The notes under the pieces are model-generated. The model was given only the letters and a program-made list of their open reading frames with translations, searched no databases and was not told the DNA's origin. Shown one piece after another: positions 43,885-54,417 of a DNA stretch of 64,000 nucleotides (the first letter of the stretch is position 1; each line of letters opens with the position of its first letter). A program made the position numbers and the translations under genes. This DNA is from an uncultured Tenacibaculum sp. (GTDB lineage Bacteria > Bacteroidota > Bacteroidia > Flavobacteriales > Flavobacteriaceae): positions 248,001-312,000 of the forward strand of contig NZ_CANNGG010000004.1 of the NCBI RefSeq assembly GCF_947504135.1, written 5' to 3'.

Positions 43885-45507
43885 ATGACCAAAATTATTT
43901 CTTTTTCTTCGGATGTTTCTACTATTGAATTACCTAAAAAATTCGATTATCCTTATAATTATTCACCTCATACTCTAGCAAAAATAGCTGCTAAAGAACT
44001 ACAAGAATATTTAACAAATCAAACTGATTTTTCGCACAACTTCGGGATTAAAAATCCTGAGGATACTAACTCACTAGGAAAAATGTTTGGAGTCTTAGTT
44101 GTGCAAGATCAAAATGGAACCTTAGGTTATTTAGCTGCATTTTCTGGTAAACTAGCTGAAAGCACACAACACAAACATTTTGTGCCCCCTGTATTTGATG
44201 TTTTAAATAAAAACGAATTCTATCTTACAACAGAAGAACGACTTAATGAGTTAACCCATAAAATAGCAAGTCTAGAAAGTTCCTCTGGTTTTATTGATGC
44301 AAAAAAAGCATATCAAAAAACACAACAACTGCACAAAAAGCTTTTAGCTGATGAGCAATCAAAAATTAAACAACGAAGAAAACTTAGAAAAAAACTAGGG
44401 CAACAAAACAATCAGTTAAATATAAATGAAGAGTTTTACTTGCGTGAATATGAAGTGTATTTAAACGATAAAATAGCGGCATCAAAAAAAACGTATCAAG
44501 AAAAGCAACATCAAGCTCAGGAGTTAAAACAACAGCGCACAAACCTTTCAGCTTGGGCACAACAAGAAATATTTAAAAAGTATGCGTTTCTTAACTATCA
44601 AGGAGAAACTAAAAACTTATTAGATATTTTTACAGACTCCACTCAAAACATTCCTGCTGGTGCTGGTGATTGTTGCGCTCCTAAATTACTTCAATATGCA
44701 TACAAACATCAATTAAAACCTATTTGTATGGCTGAATTTTGGTGGGGAAAACCTTTAAAAACTTCCATAAGAAAACATCAATATTTTTATCCTGCGTGCA
44801 CTGGTAAATGCAAACCTATTCTAACGCATATGTTACGAGGAATGACTGTAGAAGAAAATCCGTTAGTTGCTCTATTAAAGGAAGAAAAAGAAATTACAAT
44901 TATTTATGAAGATTCAGATTTGTTAGTCATCAACAAACCACATGAGTTATTATCAGTAGCTGGAAAAGAAATAAAAGACTCTGTGTTTAGTCGTATTCAA
45001 AAATTATATCCAAAAGCAACAGGTCCGTTAGTAGTACATCGGTTAGACATGTCAACTTCTGGAATTCTCTTAGTTGCTAAAAATGAAGAAACTTATAAAG
45101 CTTTACAAACACAATTTGTTCATAAAACTATACAAAAACGCTATGTGGCTTTATTAGATGGTGTTTTAAAAGAAGATGAAGGAAAAATAGAGTTGCCCCT
45201 TAGAGTAGATTTAAACGATCGCCCTAAACAGCTTGTGTGCTACCAACATGGTAAAAAAGCATTGACTACTTGGGAAAAAGTTGAAGTTTTAGAAAACAAA
45301 ACAAAAGTATACTTTTATCCTATAACTGGACGCACGCATCAATTACGTGTGCATGCTGCACATAATTTGGGACTAAACACTCCTATTGAAGGTGATGATT
45401 TATACGGAAGGAAAGCAGATAGGTTGTACTTACATGCTGAAAAAATCACATTTGTACATCCTACTTCAAAAAAACAAGTGAGCTTTACTTCTCCTGCTCC
45501 TTTTTAA
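43885..45507 (+). CDS. RluA-family rRNA pseudouridine synthase with long N-terminal extension
   Basis: 540 aa from ATG 43885. A GTG 27 bp upstream falls inside the terminator stem of the preceding gene. The C-terminal ~220 residues are an RluA catalytic domain, with the invariant Asp in VVHRLDMSTSG and the later TGRTHQLRVHAAH. The N-terminal ~325 residues are an added region with a coiled coil (about 120-220, rich in K/E/Q) and cysteines (AGDCCAPKLL, PACTGKCKP) that could bind zinc. This layout is known in Bacteroidota RluA proteins. It isomerises U to pseudouridine in RNA; the site is unknown. Confidence 0.88.
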   Translation: MTKIISFSSDVSTIELPKKFDYPYNYSPHTLAKIAAKELQEYLTNQTDFSHNFGIKNPEDTNSLGKMFGVLVVQDQNGTLGYLAAFSGKLAESTQHKHFVPPVFDVLNKNEFYLTTEERLNELTHKIASLESSSGFIDAKKAYQKTQQLHKKLLADEQSKIKQRRKLRKKLGQQNNQLNINEEFYLREYEVYLNDKIAASKKTYQEKQHQAQELKQQRTNLSAWAQQEIFKKYAFLNYQGETKNLLDIFTDSTQNIPAGAGDCCAPKLLQYAYKHQLKPICMAEFWWGKPLKTSIRKHQYFYPACTGKCKPILTHMLRGMTVEENPLVALLKEEKEITIIYEDSDLLVINKPHELLSVAGKEIKDSVFSRIQKLYPKATGPLVVHRLDMSTSGILLVAKNEETYKALQTQFVHKTIQKRYVALLDGVLKEDEGKIELPLRVDLNDRPKQLVCYQHGKKALTTWEKVEVLENKTKVYFYPITGRTHQLRVHAAHNLGLNTPIEGDDLYGRKADRLYLHAEKITFVHPTSKKQVSFTSPAPF

Positions 45508-45592
45508 TCGCAGGGCGATAGCCAAAAAATTCCTTAATCTTATTTTAAAATAGTTTTAAGTATTATTTGTGTAGCTAATATTACACACAATT

Positions 45593-46888
45593 TTATACTA
45601 CATATTTTGTCTTTTTAAGTGTACTTAAAATAATAAATGAAGCTAAAAAGAAAATTGCTAAACACAATACACTCCATTGCATAGAGCCTGTAATTGCATT
45701 TAATGCTCCATACACAGCAGTTCCTAAAACAATTGCTATTTTTTCAGTAACATCATAAAAACTAAAATAGGTAGCATGATCTTCTGTTTCTGGTAATAAC
45801 TTAGAATACGTAGAACGAGTTAAGGTTTGGATAGCTCCTTGTACCAACCCTAATAAACCTCCTAATCCATAAAAATAGATAGCTACATACTCTTGAGATT
45901 TATCTAACATAAAAGCACAGAAGCAAACTAACATCCATACTACAATAGTTACTTTTAAAGCTGTGATATTTCCCCATTTTTCTGAAAACCTTGAAAATAA
46001 AATCGCTCCTATAATTGCTACTATTTGTACTAATAAAATGGTAATTATTAAACTCGTAGATGACAAGCCTAATTCCGAAGAACCAAAAATAGCAGCCATT
46101 AAAATAATAGTTTGTACACTAATACTTAACAAAAAGAAAGAAATTAAAAAACGTTTTAACGTTGGATAGTTTAATACTTCTTTTATCACTATTTGTAACT
46201 CTTTGTACCCTTTCCATATATAATCTTTTTCAGGCTTTTTATTATACACATTACCAGGTAATCGTTTAAAGGTTATTTGAGCAAAACCTAGCCACCATAA
46301 ACCTACCATGACAAAAGAAATTCTAGATGCCATTCCTGCACTAATTCCTAGAGTTTCTGGGAACATAATCATAGCCAAATTGATAAGTAATAAAATTACA
46401 GAACCAATATACCCATACACAAAACCTTTGGCACTGGCTCTATCTTGTTGTTCTGGATGCGCTACCTCAGGCAAATAAGCATTATAAAACACCAAACTCG
46501 CCCAAAAACCTATACTTGCTAAAACAGTAAATAAAATACCTATCCATACAGTATCAATTCCATCAAAAAAGTACAAAATCATTACCGATAATGCTCCTAG
46601 AGTACAGAAAAACTTCATAAACTTTTTCTTACTTCCTGTATAATCTGCAATACCCGATAATATTGGAGAAATAAAAGCCACTACTAAAAACGAAAAAGAC
46701 AATGCATAACTATATAAACTATCTGGATGCTCCCAGTCCATTCCTAAAAAGCTTACAATTTTACCTTCTGTTACTCCGCTATAATACAACGGAAAAACAG
46801 CTGTGCTAATTACCAATGAATATACTGAGTTGGCCCAATCGTAAAATGCCCATCCGTTAATTAGCTTCTTATCTCCTATTTTATACAT
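45593..46888 (-). CDS. MFS transporter (UMF1 / Atg22-like)
   Basis: 431 aa with about 12 membrane helices. The N-terminal pattern INGWAFYDWANSVYSLVIST and the loop SGIADYTGSKKKFM are typical of the UMF1 family in Bacteroidota. QGAIQTLTRSTYSKLLPE (about 340-360) is a further family block. The substrate is not known. It begins 68 bp after the M48 lipoprotein gene on the same strand, but a terminator between them makes it a separate unit. Confidence 0.85.
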   Translation of the reverse strand: MYKIGDKKLINGWAFYDWANSVYSLVISTAVFPLYYSGVTEGKIVSFLGMDWEHPDSLYSYALSFSFLVVAFISPILSGIADYTGSKKKFMKFFCTLGALSVMILYFFDGIDTVWIGILFTVLASIGFWASLVFYNAYLPEVAHPEQQDRASAKGFVYGYIGSVILLLINLAMIMFPETLGISAGMASRISFVMVGLWWLGFAQITFKRLPGNVYNKKPEKDYIWKGYKELQIVIKEVLNYPTLKRFLISFFLLSISVQTIILMAAIFGSSELGLSSTSLIITILLVQIVAIIGAILFSRFSEKWGNITALKVTIVVWMLVCFCAFMLDKSQEYVAIYFYGLGGLLGLVQGAIQTLTRSTYSKLLPETEDHATYFSFYDVTEKIAIVLGTAVYGALNAITGSMQWSVLCLAIFFLASFIILSTLKKTKYVV

Positions 46889-46908
46889 ATAAATTCTAAT
46901 AAAAAAAA

Positions 46909-46932
46909 CCGCTCATATAACATGAACGGTTT
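46909..46932 (-). terminator. Intrinsic terminator of the M48 protease gene
   Basis: On the minus strand AAACCGTTCAT pairs with ATGAGCGGTTT (one mismatch, short loop), then a T-run. It lies between the M48 and MFS genes. Confidence 0.75.
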
Positions 46933-46956
46933 GCAATATACTATAATTTATCAATC

Positions 46957-47766
46957 TTATTTACTCGCAGGCACGTTGTATTTTGCTGCTAATTTTTTAG
47001 CCTCTGGTAAAAAATTTCTTAACGTCTGAATACGAGTTTGATTAGATGGGTGTGTACTCATAAACTCTGGAGGAGCTCCTCCGCCTGAGCGTTCACTCAT
47101 TCGTACCCATACTTCAGCAGCTTCTTCTCCTTCATATCCTGCCATAATCATAAAAACTAACCCTAACTTATCTGCTTCGGTTTCATGTTCTCTACTAAAT
47201 GGTAACATTACTCCTATTTGAGTTCCTAAACCATACGCCATATTCCACATTTCAGCATTTTTGCTATTTTGAGTACCTAAGGCTAGAGCAACTCCTCCTA
47301 ATTGTTGTAATTGACCTGTAGACATACGTTCTTGTCCATGTTTTGCAAATGCATGAGCAACCTCGTGCCCCATCACAGCAGCAACCCCATCTTCATTAGC
47401 ACAAATAGGTAAAATTCCTGTATAAAAAACTACTTTTCCACCAGGTAAACACCAAGCGTTAACTGTTTTATCTTCTACTAAATTAAACTCCCATTCATAA
47501 GCATTTGCTTCTGCAGTCATTCCATTAGCACGCATAAAACGATCTACTGCTGCTGAAATATTTTTTCCTACTCGTTTTATTTGATTTGTTTTAGCAGTAT
47601 TAGTAGATAATTTATTCTCTTCTAAAAACCCTTTGTATTGTGCAAAACTTGCAGGTAAGATTTGAGCATCGTTTACAAAGTTTAATCTTTTTCTTCCCGT
47701 AATTGGCACAGTACTACACGCTACTAAAAAAGCAGTTAAAAATGTTAGGGCTATAATTTTTTTCAT
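46957..47766 (-). CDS. M48-family metallopeptidase lipoprotein
   Basis: 269 aa. The signal peptide ends in a lipobox (AFLVAC, acylated C17), so it is a lipoprotein of the outer or inner membrane facing the periplasm. The zinc site is complete: HEVAH (134-138) and the third ligand in EHETEADKLGL about 55 residues later. This is the HtpX/LoiP/BepA-like M48 group, peptidases that assist outer-membrane quality control. Own terminator downstream. Confidence 0.92.
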   Translation of the reverse strand: MKKIIALTFLTAFLVACSTVPITGRKRLNFVNDAQILPASFAQYKGFLEENKLSTNTAKTNQIKRVGKNISAAVDRFMRANGMTAEANAYEWEFNLVEDKTVNAWCLPGGKVVFYTGILPICANEDGVAAVMGHEVAHAFAKHGQERMSTGQLQQLGGVALALGTQNSKNAEMWNMAYGLGTQIGVMLPFSREHETEADKLGLVFMIMAGYEGEEAAEVWVRMSERSGGGAPPEFMSTHPSNQTRIQTLRNFLPEAKKLAAKYNVPASK

Positions 47767-47898
47767 TGTTTAATAGTTTAAAATTCTATGTTCTTAGTTG
47801 TATCTTTTATGACACGAAATTAACTTATTTGTCACAAACTTGATAATATATTATGTCTTTAAAGCTACAAATTCTATATTTATCTTAAAAACTAATTC

Positions 47899-48771
47899 AT
47901 GAATTTTACGCATTCAAAAACAGCTTTACCAAGTATTAAAATTCCTAAACCTGTTATCCTTTCAGCTAAGGCTTTGCAGTTTATATCTATTAATAAAGCA
48001 GCTAAATTTGGTGCAAGGCTTTTTACATCTCCTGTTAATTTTCCCATTCCTAAGAGAGAAAAAGTAATGTTAGAGAGTGCTCAAAAGAAAACAATAAATG
48101 TGCCATCCATCTCAAAAGACATTCAAGTACTATCATATGGTTACTCAACTAAAAAAGTATTATGGGTACATGGTTGGGCAGGAAGGAGCACCCAATTATA
48201 TATGATTGCTGACAAACTCTTGGAAAAAGGTTACATGGTTATTTCTTTTGACGGACCTGCACATGGTAAATCTACAGGAAAAACTACCGAAATGCCAGAG
48301 TTCATAGAAACCATTACTGAACTCAACAAACAATTTGGACCTTTTGATGCTGCTATAGGGCATTCGTTTGGTGGAGTATGTTTGTATAACGCTCTTTCTG
48401 AAAATTTTGCGGTAAACAAATTGGTTACTGTTGGGGCAGCTGATAAAATATCAGATGTTATTTTAAACTTTACTAAAAACTTACAAGTAAAACCAGTTAT
48501 AGCTCATAAAATGAAACGCTTATTTGATAAAAAGTGGCAACGAGATATTGATGTTCACTCCTCTAGCGTAAAAGCTAAAAATGTAAAAATACCTACTTTA
48601 GTTGTTCATGATTCATTTGATGGCGATGTTGATGTAAGTTGTGCAATAGCAATACGTCAAAACTTACAGAATGGAAAACTTTTAATTACAGAAGGCTTAG
48701 GACACACCAGAATTCTTCGTAACCCAAAAGTTGCTTCCAAAATTGTTGATTTTATAAGTAAAGAACCATGA
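47899..48771 (+). CDS. Alpha/beta hydrolase
   Basis: 290 aa. The fold is shown by WVHGWAGR (oxyanion region), FDGPAHGKSTG, the nucleophile elbow IGHSFGG (Ser about 156), an acid residue in VVHDSFDGDVDV and a catalytic histidine in GLGHTRILR near the C-terminus. No signal peptide. The substrate cannot be predicted. Its last four bases overlap the msrB start (ATGA), so the two are translationally coupled. Confidence 0.88.
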   Translation: MNFTHSKTALPSIKIPKPVILSAKALQFISINKAAKFGARLFTSPVNFPIPKREKVMLESAQKKTINVPSISKDIQVLSYGYSTKKVLWVHGWAGRSTQLYMIADKLLEKGYMVISFDGPAHGKSTGKTTEMPEFIETITELNKQFGPFDAAIGHSFGGVCLYNALSENFAVNKLVTVGAADKISDVILNFTKNLQVKPVIAHKMKRLFDKKWQRDIDVHSSSVKAKNVKIPTLVVHDSFDGDVDVSCAIAIRQNLQNGKLLITEGLGHTRILRNPKVASKIVDFISKEP

Positions 48772-49235
48772 GAAAATTAGTTATTTTATTTCTTTTAGCA
48801 ATAACAGTTAGTACTACTGCAAATGCCCAAAACAAGAAAAAGTACACAGTAAACAAAACCAACAGTGAGTGGAAAAAGTTATTAACTCCAAAACAGTACT
48901 ATGTACTTAGAGAGGCAGGTACAGAACGACCTAACTCAAGCCCTTTAAACTTTAACAAAAAAGAAGGAACCTACGTATGTGCAGCTTGTAAAACTCCGCT
49001 ATATAAATCTGAAAACAAATACGATTCAGGTAGTGGATGGCCTTCTTTTGATAGAGCTATTAAAGGAAATGTAGAACTAGATATAGATTATAAACTAGGC
49101 TATGCTAGAACAGAGTTAAAATGTAATACTTGTGGTGGACATTTAGGGCACTCTTTTAATGATGGGCCTAAAAAAACTACTGGTAAACGTCATTGCATTA
49201 ATGGGGTTGCTTTAGAGTTTATTCCTAAAAAATAA
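48768..49235 (+). CDS. msrB: Peptide-methionine (R)-S-oxide reductase MsrB (exported)
   Basis: 155 aa, with a signal peptide (KLVILFLLAITVSTTANAQ), so it repairs methionine sulfoxide in the periplasm. Two zinc CxxC pairs (VCAACKTP and KCNTCGGH), GSGWPSFDRAI and the catalytic cysteine in KRHCINGVALEF are all present. It overlaps the alpha/beta-hydrolase gene by 4 bp. Confidence 0.94.
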   Translation: MRKLVILFLLAITVSTTANAQNKKKYTVNKTNSEWKKLLTPKQYYVLREAGTERPNSSPLNFNKKEGTYVCAACKTPLYKSENKYDSGSGWPSFDRAIKGNVELDIDYKLGYARTELKCNTCGGHLGHSFNDGPKKTTGKRHCINGVALEFIPKK

Positions 49236-49456
49236 GATTTAAAAACAAGACCTATTTACGCTTAGAATCAAAAAAACACGTAAACATATTACGGGGCATT
49301 TATAGTTTTTTTTTAAAACGTTTTTCTCTTTAATTCTCTACTTATAACTGGAATCAATCATAAATAGTAAGGTTTTTCTAAAAAAATCTATTAACAAAAT
49401 GCTAAAAACTAACAACTAATAACTAAATTTGTGCCTCTAAAAAATGAAGCCGATAC

Positions 49457-50785
49457 ATGTTTAATAATTTAAGCGAAAAGTTAGATAAGGCGTTACATAC
49501 GCTGAAAGGACACGGAAAAATTACCGAAGTTAACGTTGCAGAAACTTTAAAAGAAGTTCGTAGAGCTTTATTAGATGCCGATGTTAACTTTAAAATAGCT
49601 AAGAATTTTACCAAAACAGTAAAAGAAAAAGCCTTAGGTCAAGACGTATTAACAACGTTAAACCCTGGGCAACTAATGGTAAAATTAGTTAAGGATGAAT
49701 TAACCGAATTAATGGGTGGTGATACCGTTGGTATTAACTTAGGTGGTTCCCCTACTGTAATTTTAATGTCTGGTTTACAAGGTTCGGGTAAAACAACCTT
49801 TTCTGGTAAGCTAGCTAACTATCTTAAAACTAAGAAAACTAAACAAGTTTTATTAGTAGGATGTGACGTATATCGCCCTGCCGCAATTAACCAGTTACGT
49901 GTTGTTGGAGAGCAGATAGGTGTTGAAGTATACGCTGAGGAGGGAAATCAAAATCCTGTAGAAATTTCTCAAAATGCTATTAAGCATGCAAAAGCAAACG
50001 GTAAAAACGTGGTAATTATCGATACCGCGGGTCGTTTAGCTGTTGATGAGGAAATGATGACAGAAATTTCTAACATCCACAAAGCTGTAAGTCCACAAGA
50101 AACTTTATTTGTGGTAGACTCTATGACAGGGCAAGATGCTGTAAATACTGCCAAAGCCTTTAACGATGTATTAAATTTTGACGGAGTTGTTTTAACTAAG
50201 TTAGATGGTGATACTCGTGGTGGAGCTGCTTTATCTATTAAATCGGTAGTAGACAAGCCTATTAAATTTATAGGTACGGGTGAAAAAATGGATGCAATTG
50301 ATGTATTCCACCCTAGTCGTATGGCTGATCGTATTTTAGGGATGGGAGACGTTGTTTCGTTAGTAGAGCGTGCCCAAGAACAATACGATGAAGAAGAAGC
50401 TAGAAAATTACAAAAGAAGATTGCTAAAAATCAGTTTGGTTTTGATGATTTCTTAAATCAAATCAATCAGATCAAAAAGATGGGTAGCATGAAAGATTTA
50501 GTAGGTATGATTCCTGGTGCTGGTAAAGCATTAAAAGATGTTGATATTGACGACGATGCTTTTAAAGGAATTGAAGCTATTATACACTCTATGACTCCTG
50601 AAGAAAGAAGTACTCCTTCTGTTATTAATGCGAGTCGTAAAAAACGAATTGCCAAAGGATCCGGAACTTCGGTACAAGAAGTTAACCAGTTAATGAAGCA
50701 ATTCAATCAAATGAGCAAAATGATGAAGATGATGCAAGGTGGTGGCGGAAGAAAAATGATGCAAATGATGAAAGGCATGAGATAA
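49457..50785 (+). CDS. ffh: Signal recognition particle protein Ffh
   Basis: 442 aa, normal length. The N-domain is followed by the SRP GTPase: G1 GLQGSGKTT (106-114), [18 protein letters not shown] (G3), and [14 protein letters not shown] (G4). The C-terminal M domain is methionine-rich and ends in [20 protein letters not shown]. It targets membrane proteins co-translationally. A TAAATTTG box (49424-49431) about 25 bp before the start fits a -7 element, without a visible -33. Confidence 0.97.
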   Translation: MFNNLSEKLDKALHTLKGHGKITEVNVAETLKEVRRALLDADVNFKIAKNFTKTVKEKALGQDVLTTLNPGQLMVKLVKDELTELMGGDTVGINLGGSPTVILMSGLQGSGKTTFSGKLANYLKTKKTKQVLLVGCDVYRPAAINQLRVVGEQIGVEVYAEEGNQNPVEISQNAIKHAKANGKNVVIIDTAGRLAVDEEMMTEISNIHKAVSPQETLFVVDSMTGQDAVNTAKAFNDVLNFDGVVLTKLDGDTRGGAALSIKSVVDKPIKFIGTGEKMDAIDVFHPSRMADRILGMGDVVSLVERAQEQYDEEEARKLQKKIAKNQFGFDDFLNQINQIKKMGSMKDLVGMIPGAGKALKDVDIDDDAFKGIEAIIHSMTPEERSTPSVINASRKKRIAKGSGTSVQEVNQLMKQFNQMSKMMKMMQGGGGRKMMQMMKGMR

Positions 50786-50792
50786 TATTAAA

Positions 50793-50826
50793 TAAAAGAG
50801 AAGTTTTGTCGACTTCTCTTTTTTCT
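50793..50826 (+). terminator. Intrinsic terminator of ffh
   Basis: AAAAGAGAAGT pairs with ACTTCTCTTTT around a 7-nt loop, with a T-run after. It lies well upstream of the folD ATG (50875). Confidence 0.88.
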
Positions 50827-50874
50827 TTTTTGATTAACAACAACACACTAAATAACACACAACAACACACACAA

Positions 50875-51759
50875 ATGATTTTACTAGACGGTAAAAAGAC
50901 ATCAGCAGACATTAAAGAAGAAATTGCTTTAGAGGTAGCAACATTAAAAGCTAATGATAAAAAAACACCACATTTAGCAGCGATTATCGTAGGTAATGAC
51001 GGAGCTAGTTTAACCTATGTTAATGCAAAAGTAAAAGCTTGCGAACGTGTAGGTTTTGAATCTACTTTACTTCGTCTTCCTGAAGAAACTACTGAAGAAG
51101 AATTATTAAACGAAATAGCTATTTTAAATATTGATAATGATATTGATGGTTTTATCGTACAGCTTCCTCTACCCGATCATATTGATGAGCAAAAAGTTTT
51201 AATGGCTGTAAACCCTGATAAAGATGTAGATGGTTTCCACCCAATGAATGTTGGTAAAATGACCTTAAATCTTCCAACTTTTATTTCAGCGACTCCTTTT
51301 GGTATTTTAGAGTTATTAGATCGTTACAACATTGAAACTTCTGGTAAAGATGTGGTAGTAATTGGTCGTAGCCATATTGTAGGAAGCCCAATGAGTATTT
51401 TATTATCTCAAAAAAGAAAAGTAGGAAACGCTACCGTTACCTTAACACATAGTAGAACCAAAAACTTAAAAGAAATTACTCAAAAAGCAGATATTATTGT
51501 AGCTGCTATTGGTATTCCAGAGTTTTTAAAAGGTGATATGGTAAAAGACGATGTAGTAATTATTGATGTAGGAATTACTCGTGTTGCTGATCCTTCTAAG
51601 AAAAGAGGATTTAGATTAGTAGGTGATGTTGCTTTTAATGAAGTAGCAGAGAAAGCATCTCACATTACACCTGTACCTGGTGGTGTAGGCCCTATGACGA
51701 TTGCTATGCTATTAAAAAACACTTTATTAGCTTGCGAACGTAGACAAGAAAACAGTTAG
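50875..51759 (+). CDS. folD: Bifunctional methylene-THF dehydrogenase / methenyl-THF cyclohydrolase
   Basis: 294 aa from ATG 50875 ([13 protein letters not shown]). An in-frame TTG-type start 69 bp upstream falls in the ffh terminator region and adds non-conserved residues. Marks are the catalytic lysine region [16 protein letters not shown], the folate loop [22 protein letters not shown], the NADP site [14 protein letters not shown] and [19 protein letters not shown]. It interconverts one-carbon folates in the cytosol. Terminator follows. Confidence 0.96.
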   Translation: MILLDGKKTSADIKEEIALEVATLKANDKKTPHLAAIIVGNDGASLTYVNAKVKACERVGFESTLLRLPEETTEEELLNEIAILNIDNDIDGFIVQLPLPDHIDEQKVLMAVNPDKDVDGFHPMNVGKMTLNLPTFISATPFGILELLDRYNIETSGKDVVVIGRSHIVGSPMSILLSQKRKVGNATVTLTHSRTKNLKEITQKADIIVAAIGIPEFLKGDMVKDDVVIIDVGITRVADPSKKRGFRLVGDVAFNEVAEKASHITPVPGGVGPMTIAMLLKNTLLACERRQENS

Positions 51760-51777
51760 TAAATAATTTTTATAACA

Positions 51778-51807
51778 AAAAAACTCCAAACAATAGTTTG
51801 GAGTTTT
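51778..51807. terminator. Bidirectional intrinsic terminator
   Basis: AAAACTCCAAAC and GTTTGGAGTTTT form a 12-bp stem with a 4-nt loop between the convergent folD and pepE. Confidence 0.88.
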
Positions 51808-51821
51808 CCTTTGTAAGCTAA

Positions 51822-52535
51822 TTACTGTAAAAAATACTGGCTAACCTCTGTATTTGTTTCTAGCTCTTCAGCTATCTTTCCTTGTTTAAATAAACGTGCC
51901 GTATAATTTCCTCGTAATACAATTGAGTCTCCGTTAACTTCTAGCCAACTACCTTCGCGCAACCCTAGCACAGGTGTTTCATTAAATATATGATACTCTT
52001 TAATGCGTGTTTCTCTTGTTTCACCCATGTGCGTAGAATCTGGATTAGGGTCTAAATAGTGTGCATTGATATTAAACGGAATAAACCCTAAAGTTTTAAA
52101 ACTTGGTGGATACACAATAGGCATATCATTGGTATTCATCATCGTTACTCCACAAATATTACTACCAGCACTCGTACCTAAATACGGAGTTCCGTTTTCA
52201 ACTGCTTTGGTTAAAGCTGGAATAATATCATTTTTATACAGTTGGTTTACCAGTTCAAACGTATTACCTCCACCTGTAAAAATTGCCTTCGCTTGTTGTA
52301 TTGCTTCTTTCGGATTATCAAACTCATGAATCCCCTTTACCTCTTTGTTAATTGTAGCAAAAGCTTTACGAGCTATATCAGTATATTCATCGTAGGTTTT
52401 ACCACTTGCACGCGCATACGGTATAAATACTATAGTAGAGGCTTCTTTAAAAAAATTAGTTAAGGTTGGTAAAATATATTCTAGGTATCCACTACCATGA
52501 ACAGTAGATGTACTTGCTACGATAAGTTTTTTCAT
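51822..52535 (-). CDS. pepE: Peptidase E (alpha-aspartyl dipeptidase, S51)
   Basis: 237 aa, normal for PepE. The catalytic serine is in YLGTSAGSNICG (about 120); a GGGNTFEL loop and HYLDPNPDSTHMGETRE are family blocks. It cleaves dipeptides with N-terminal aspartate. No signal peptide, so cytosolic. Monocistronic, transcribed divergently from the tandem CarboxypepD_reg genes. Confidence 0.92.
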   Translation of the reverse strand: MKKLIVASTSTVHGSGYLEYILPTLTNFFKEASTIVFIPYARASGKTYDEYTDIARKAFATINKEVKGIHEFDNPKEAIQQAKAIFTGGGNTFELVNQLYKNDIIPALTKAVENGTPYLGTSAGSNICGVTMMNTNDMPIVYPPSFKTLGFIPFNINAHYLDPNPDSTHMGETRETRIKEYHIFNETPVLGLREGSWLEVNGDSIVLRGNYTARLFKQGKIAEELETNTEVSQYFLQ

Positions 52536-52751
52536 TTGATATTTTTAATTGCTTTTCAACGGTCAAATGTAACCTTAAATGTTTAAAATAATAATTTTAA
52601 ACATATTGGTTTCATCTGATTTAAACGCTATTATTCTTAGTATCAGCTCTAAATTTCCAAAAAAGTAATTAGTGCTATTATTTTTCAAATTAACAAAAAT
52701 TTACCATGTCATTAAAACATTTTTAAGACAAGTAGGTGCTTTATTTGTGAT

Positions 52752-53525
52752 ATGAGAAACTTTTTACTTATTCTTTTTACGCTATTTTCTTGTGTCACTT
52801 TTGCACAGACTCCTCCTAAAATTATTAAGGGAACTGTTTTTATAGACAGTATCCCTACTCAAGATTTGCACATCATCAACAAAAAACTTTCTCTGGGAGC
52901 TATTTCAAACGAAAACGGACAATTTGAAATTTTAGCAGAAGAAAACAACATCTTATTAATTTCTCATCTAAATTTAGAGTACAAAGAAATTACTGTTAAT
53001 GAAGAAAATATAAGAGCTAAAAACATTGTTATTTATGTTGATAGTAAAACTCATATGTTAGATGAAGTTGTTTTAGAAAGAAAAAGAGGAATTTTTGAAA
53101 CAGATGATGATATTCTTACCAATGCCCCAATAGTTAATGCTAAAACATTAAAGCTACCCTACGCCAACGTAATCCCCAAAGGTGACAAAACTGTAAAAAT
53201 TGAATCGGGAATAACTATAGGAATCTCAGGACTTGTAAACGCACTTAACGGAAATAATAAAAAGAAAAAACTACTAAAAAAACTAAAAATAGAAGATCAA
53301 AACATAGCTAACATTCGAAAACATTATACAGATGGCTTTTTTATAAGGCAACTAAAAATTAAAGAAGAACATATTAATTCATTTTTAGAAAGTTGTATTT
53401 CAAAAGGTATTATCAATCTGTATCGAAAGGATAAAGTTCTTGAATTAACTTCCGTTTTAATTGAAAACAGTAAACACTCTCCTTATCTATTAGAAAATGA
53501 AAATATAAGACTCTCTCAAAAATAA
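52752..53525 (+). CDS. Secreted CarboxypepD_reg-like protein, tandem copy 1
   Basis: 257 aa. Signal peptide RNFLLILFTLFSCVTFAQ, then a carboxypeptidase regulatory-like beta-sandwich: IKGTVFIDSIPTQDLHI, AISNENGQFEILAEENN, a LEYKEITVN strand, then LDEVVLER. The C-terminal ~130 residues are charged and helical, with a LKLPYANV motif also found in the two downstream copies. No enzymatic residues. Likely a periplasmic or outer-membrane-associated protein of unknown role. Copies 2 and 3 follow at 4 bp and 75 bp. Confidence 0.7.
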   Translation: MRNFLLILFTLFSCVTFAQTPPKIIKGTVFIDSIPTQDLHIINKKLSLGAISNENGQFEILAEENNILLISHLNLEYKEITVNEENIRAKNIVIYVDSKTHMLDEVVLERKRGIFETDDDILTNAPIVNAKTLKLPYANVIPKGDKTVKIESGITIGISGLVNALNGNNKKKKLLKKLKIEDQNIANIRKHYTDGFFIRQLKIKEEHINSFLESCISKGIINLYRKDKVLELTSVLIENSKHSPYLLENENIRLSQK

Positions 53526-53529
53526 TTGC

Positions 53530-54342
53530 ATGATAAAACAACTACCCATCACTTTACTTTTATTACTTACTCTACAAATAACCGCACAAGAAAAACGAAA
53601 ATTCATATATGCATCGGTTCACGATGAAGTAGCATCTGTTCCCAAAGCACATATTATCAATTTAAACACCAAACAAGGTACTTTTACGAATGATAATGGT
53701 GAATTTAGAATTTTAGCCAAACCAAACGATTCCTTACAAATATCATTTGTAGGTTATGAAACCAAAATTTTTAAAGTAGAATCAAAGCATTTAGGCATAC
53801 AACAAAACAAAATTGAACTTAAAAAAGTAGCAATAGAACTCGATGAAGTTGAAATAAAAGAGCATAACTTACTTGGATATATTTCTTCAGACACTAAACA
53901 TATTAAAACTGAAAAAGAGATTAATGCAGAAAGTTTAAACCTTCCTTACGCTGGCTCAAGAATTCTAACTCCTGCTGAAAGGCGTTTATACACAGGAATG
54001 GGTGGACGCCCTTTAAAACTTGAAGGTTTCGGTTTTATTCTGTCAACAGATTATATTATTAACTCCATATCAGGTAGACTAAAAAAACTAAAAAAAGAAA
54101 AAGCTATAGAGGATTCTGAAAAGAGAACACAACATATAGGTAACAATTATCGAGTTTATATACTACATGAATTAAAAATTATACCAGAAGACCTTACAAG
54201 GTTTGTCTACTTTATTGAAAATACCAATGATTTTTCTCCTTCATTATTAGCTGATAAAATAACTATGATTTCATTCTTAAAATTAAAATCAGATGAATTT
54301 AAAAAATTAAACCCGCAAAATTATAAACCAAACCAACAGTAG
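53530..54342 (+). CDS. Secreted CarboxypepD_reg-like protein, tandem copy 2
   Basis: 270 aa with a signal peptide (KQLPITLLLLLTLQITAQ). Same architecture as copy 1: a CarboxypepD_reg domain (VHDEVASVPKAHIIN, TNDNGEFRILAKPNDSLQ, ISFVGYETKIF, LDEVEIKEHN) then NLPYAGSRIL and a helical tail. The start is 4 bp after the copy 1 stop. The residues FRILAKPNDS are nearly the same in copy 3 (YRIFAKPNDS), so these two are closer to each other than to copy 1. Confidence 0.7.
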   Translation: MIKQLPITLLLLLTLQITAQEKRKFIYASVHDEVASVPKAHIINLNTKQGTFTNDNGEFRILAKPNDSLQISFVGYETKIFKVESKHLGIQQNKIELKKVAIELDEVEIKEHNLLGYISSDTKHIKTEKEINAESLNLPYAGSRILTPAERRLYTGMGGRPLKLEGFGFILSTDYIINSISGRLKKLKKEKAIEDSEKRTQHIGNNYRVYILHELKIIPEDLTRFVYFIENTNDFSPSLLADKITMISFLKLKSDEFKKLNPQNYKPNQQ

Positions 54343-54417
54343 TCCAGAATTTAAATCGATGATTTTAAAATATTTTGTACCTTTATAAGTAAGCACTAAC
54401 CTACAACACTTACCATT

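Noticed and set aside
49444..49464. Six-codon upstream frame (MKPIHV) overlapping the ffh start
   Set aside because: Too short to distinguish from chance; no conservation data.
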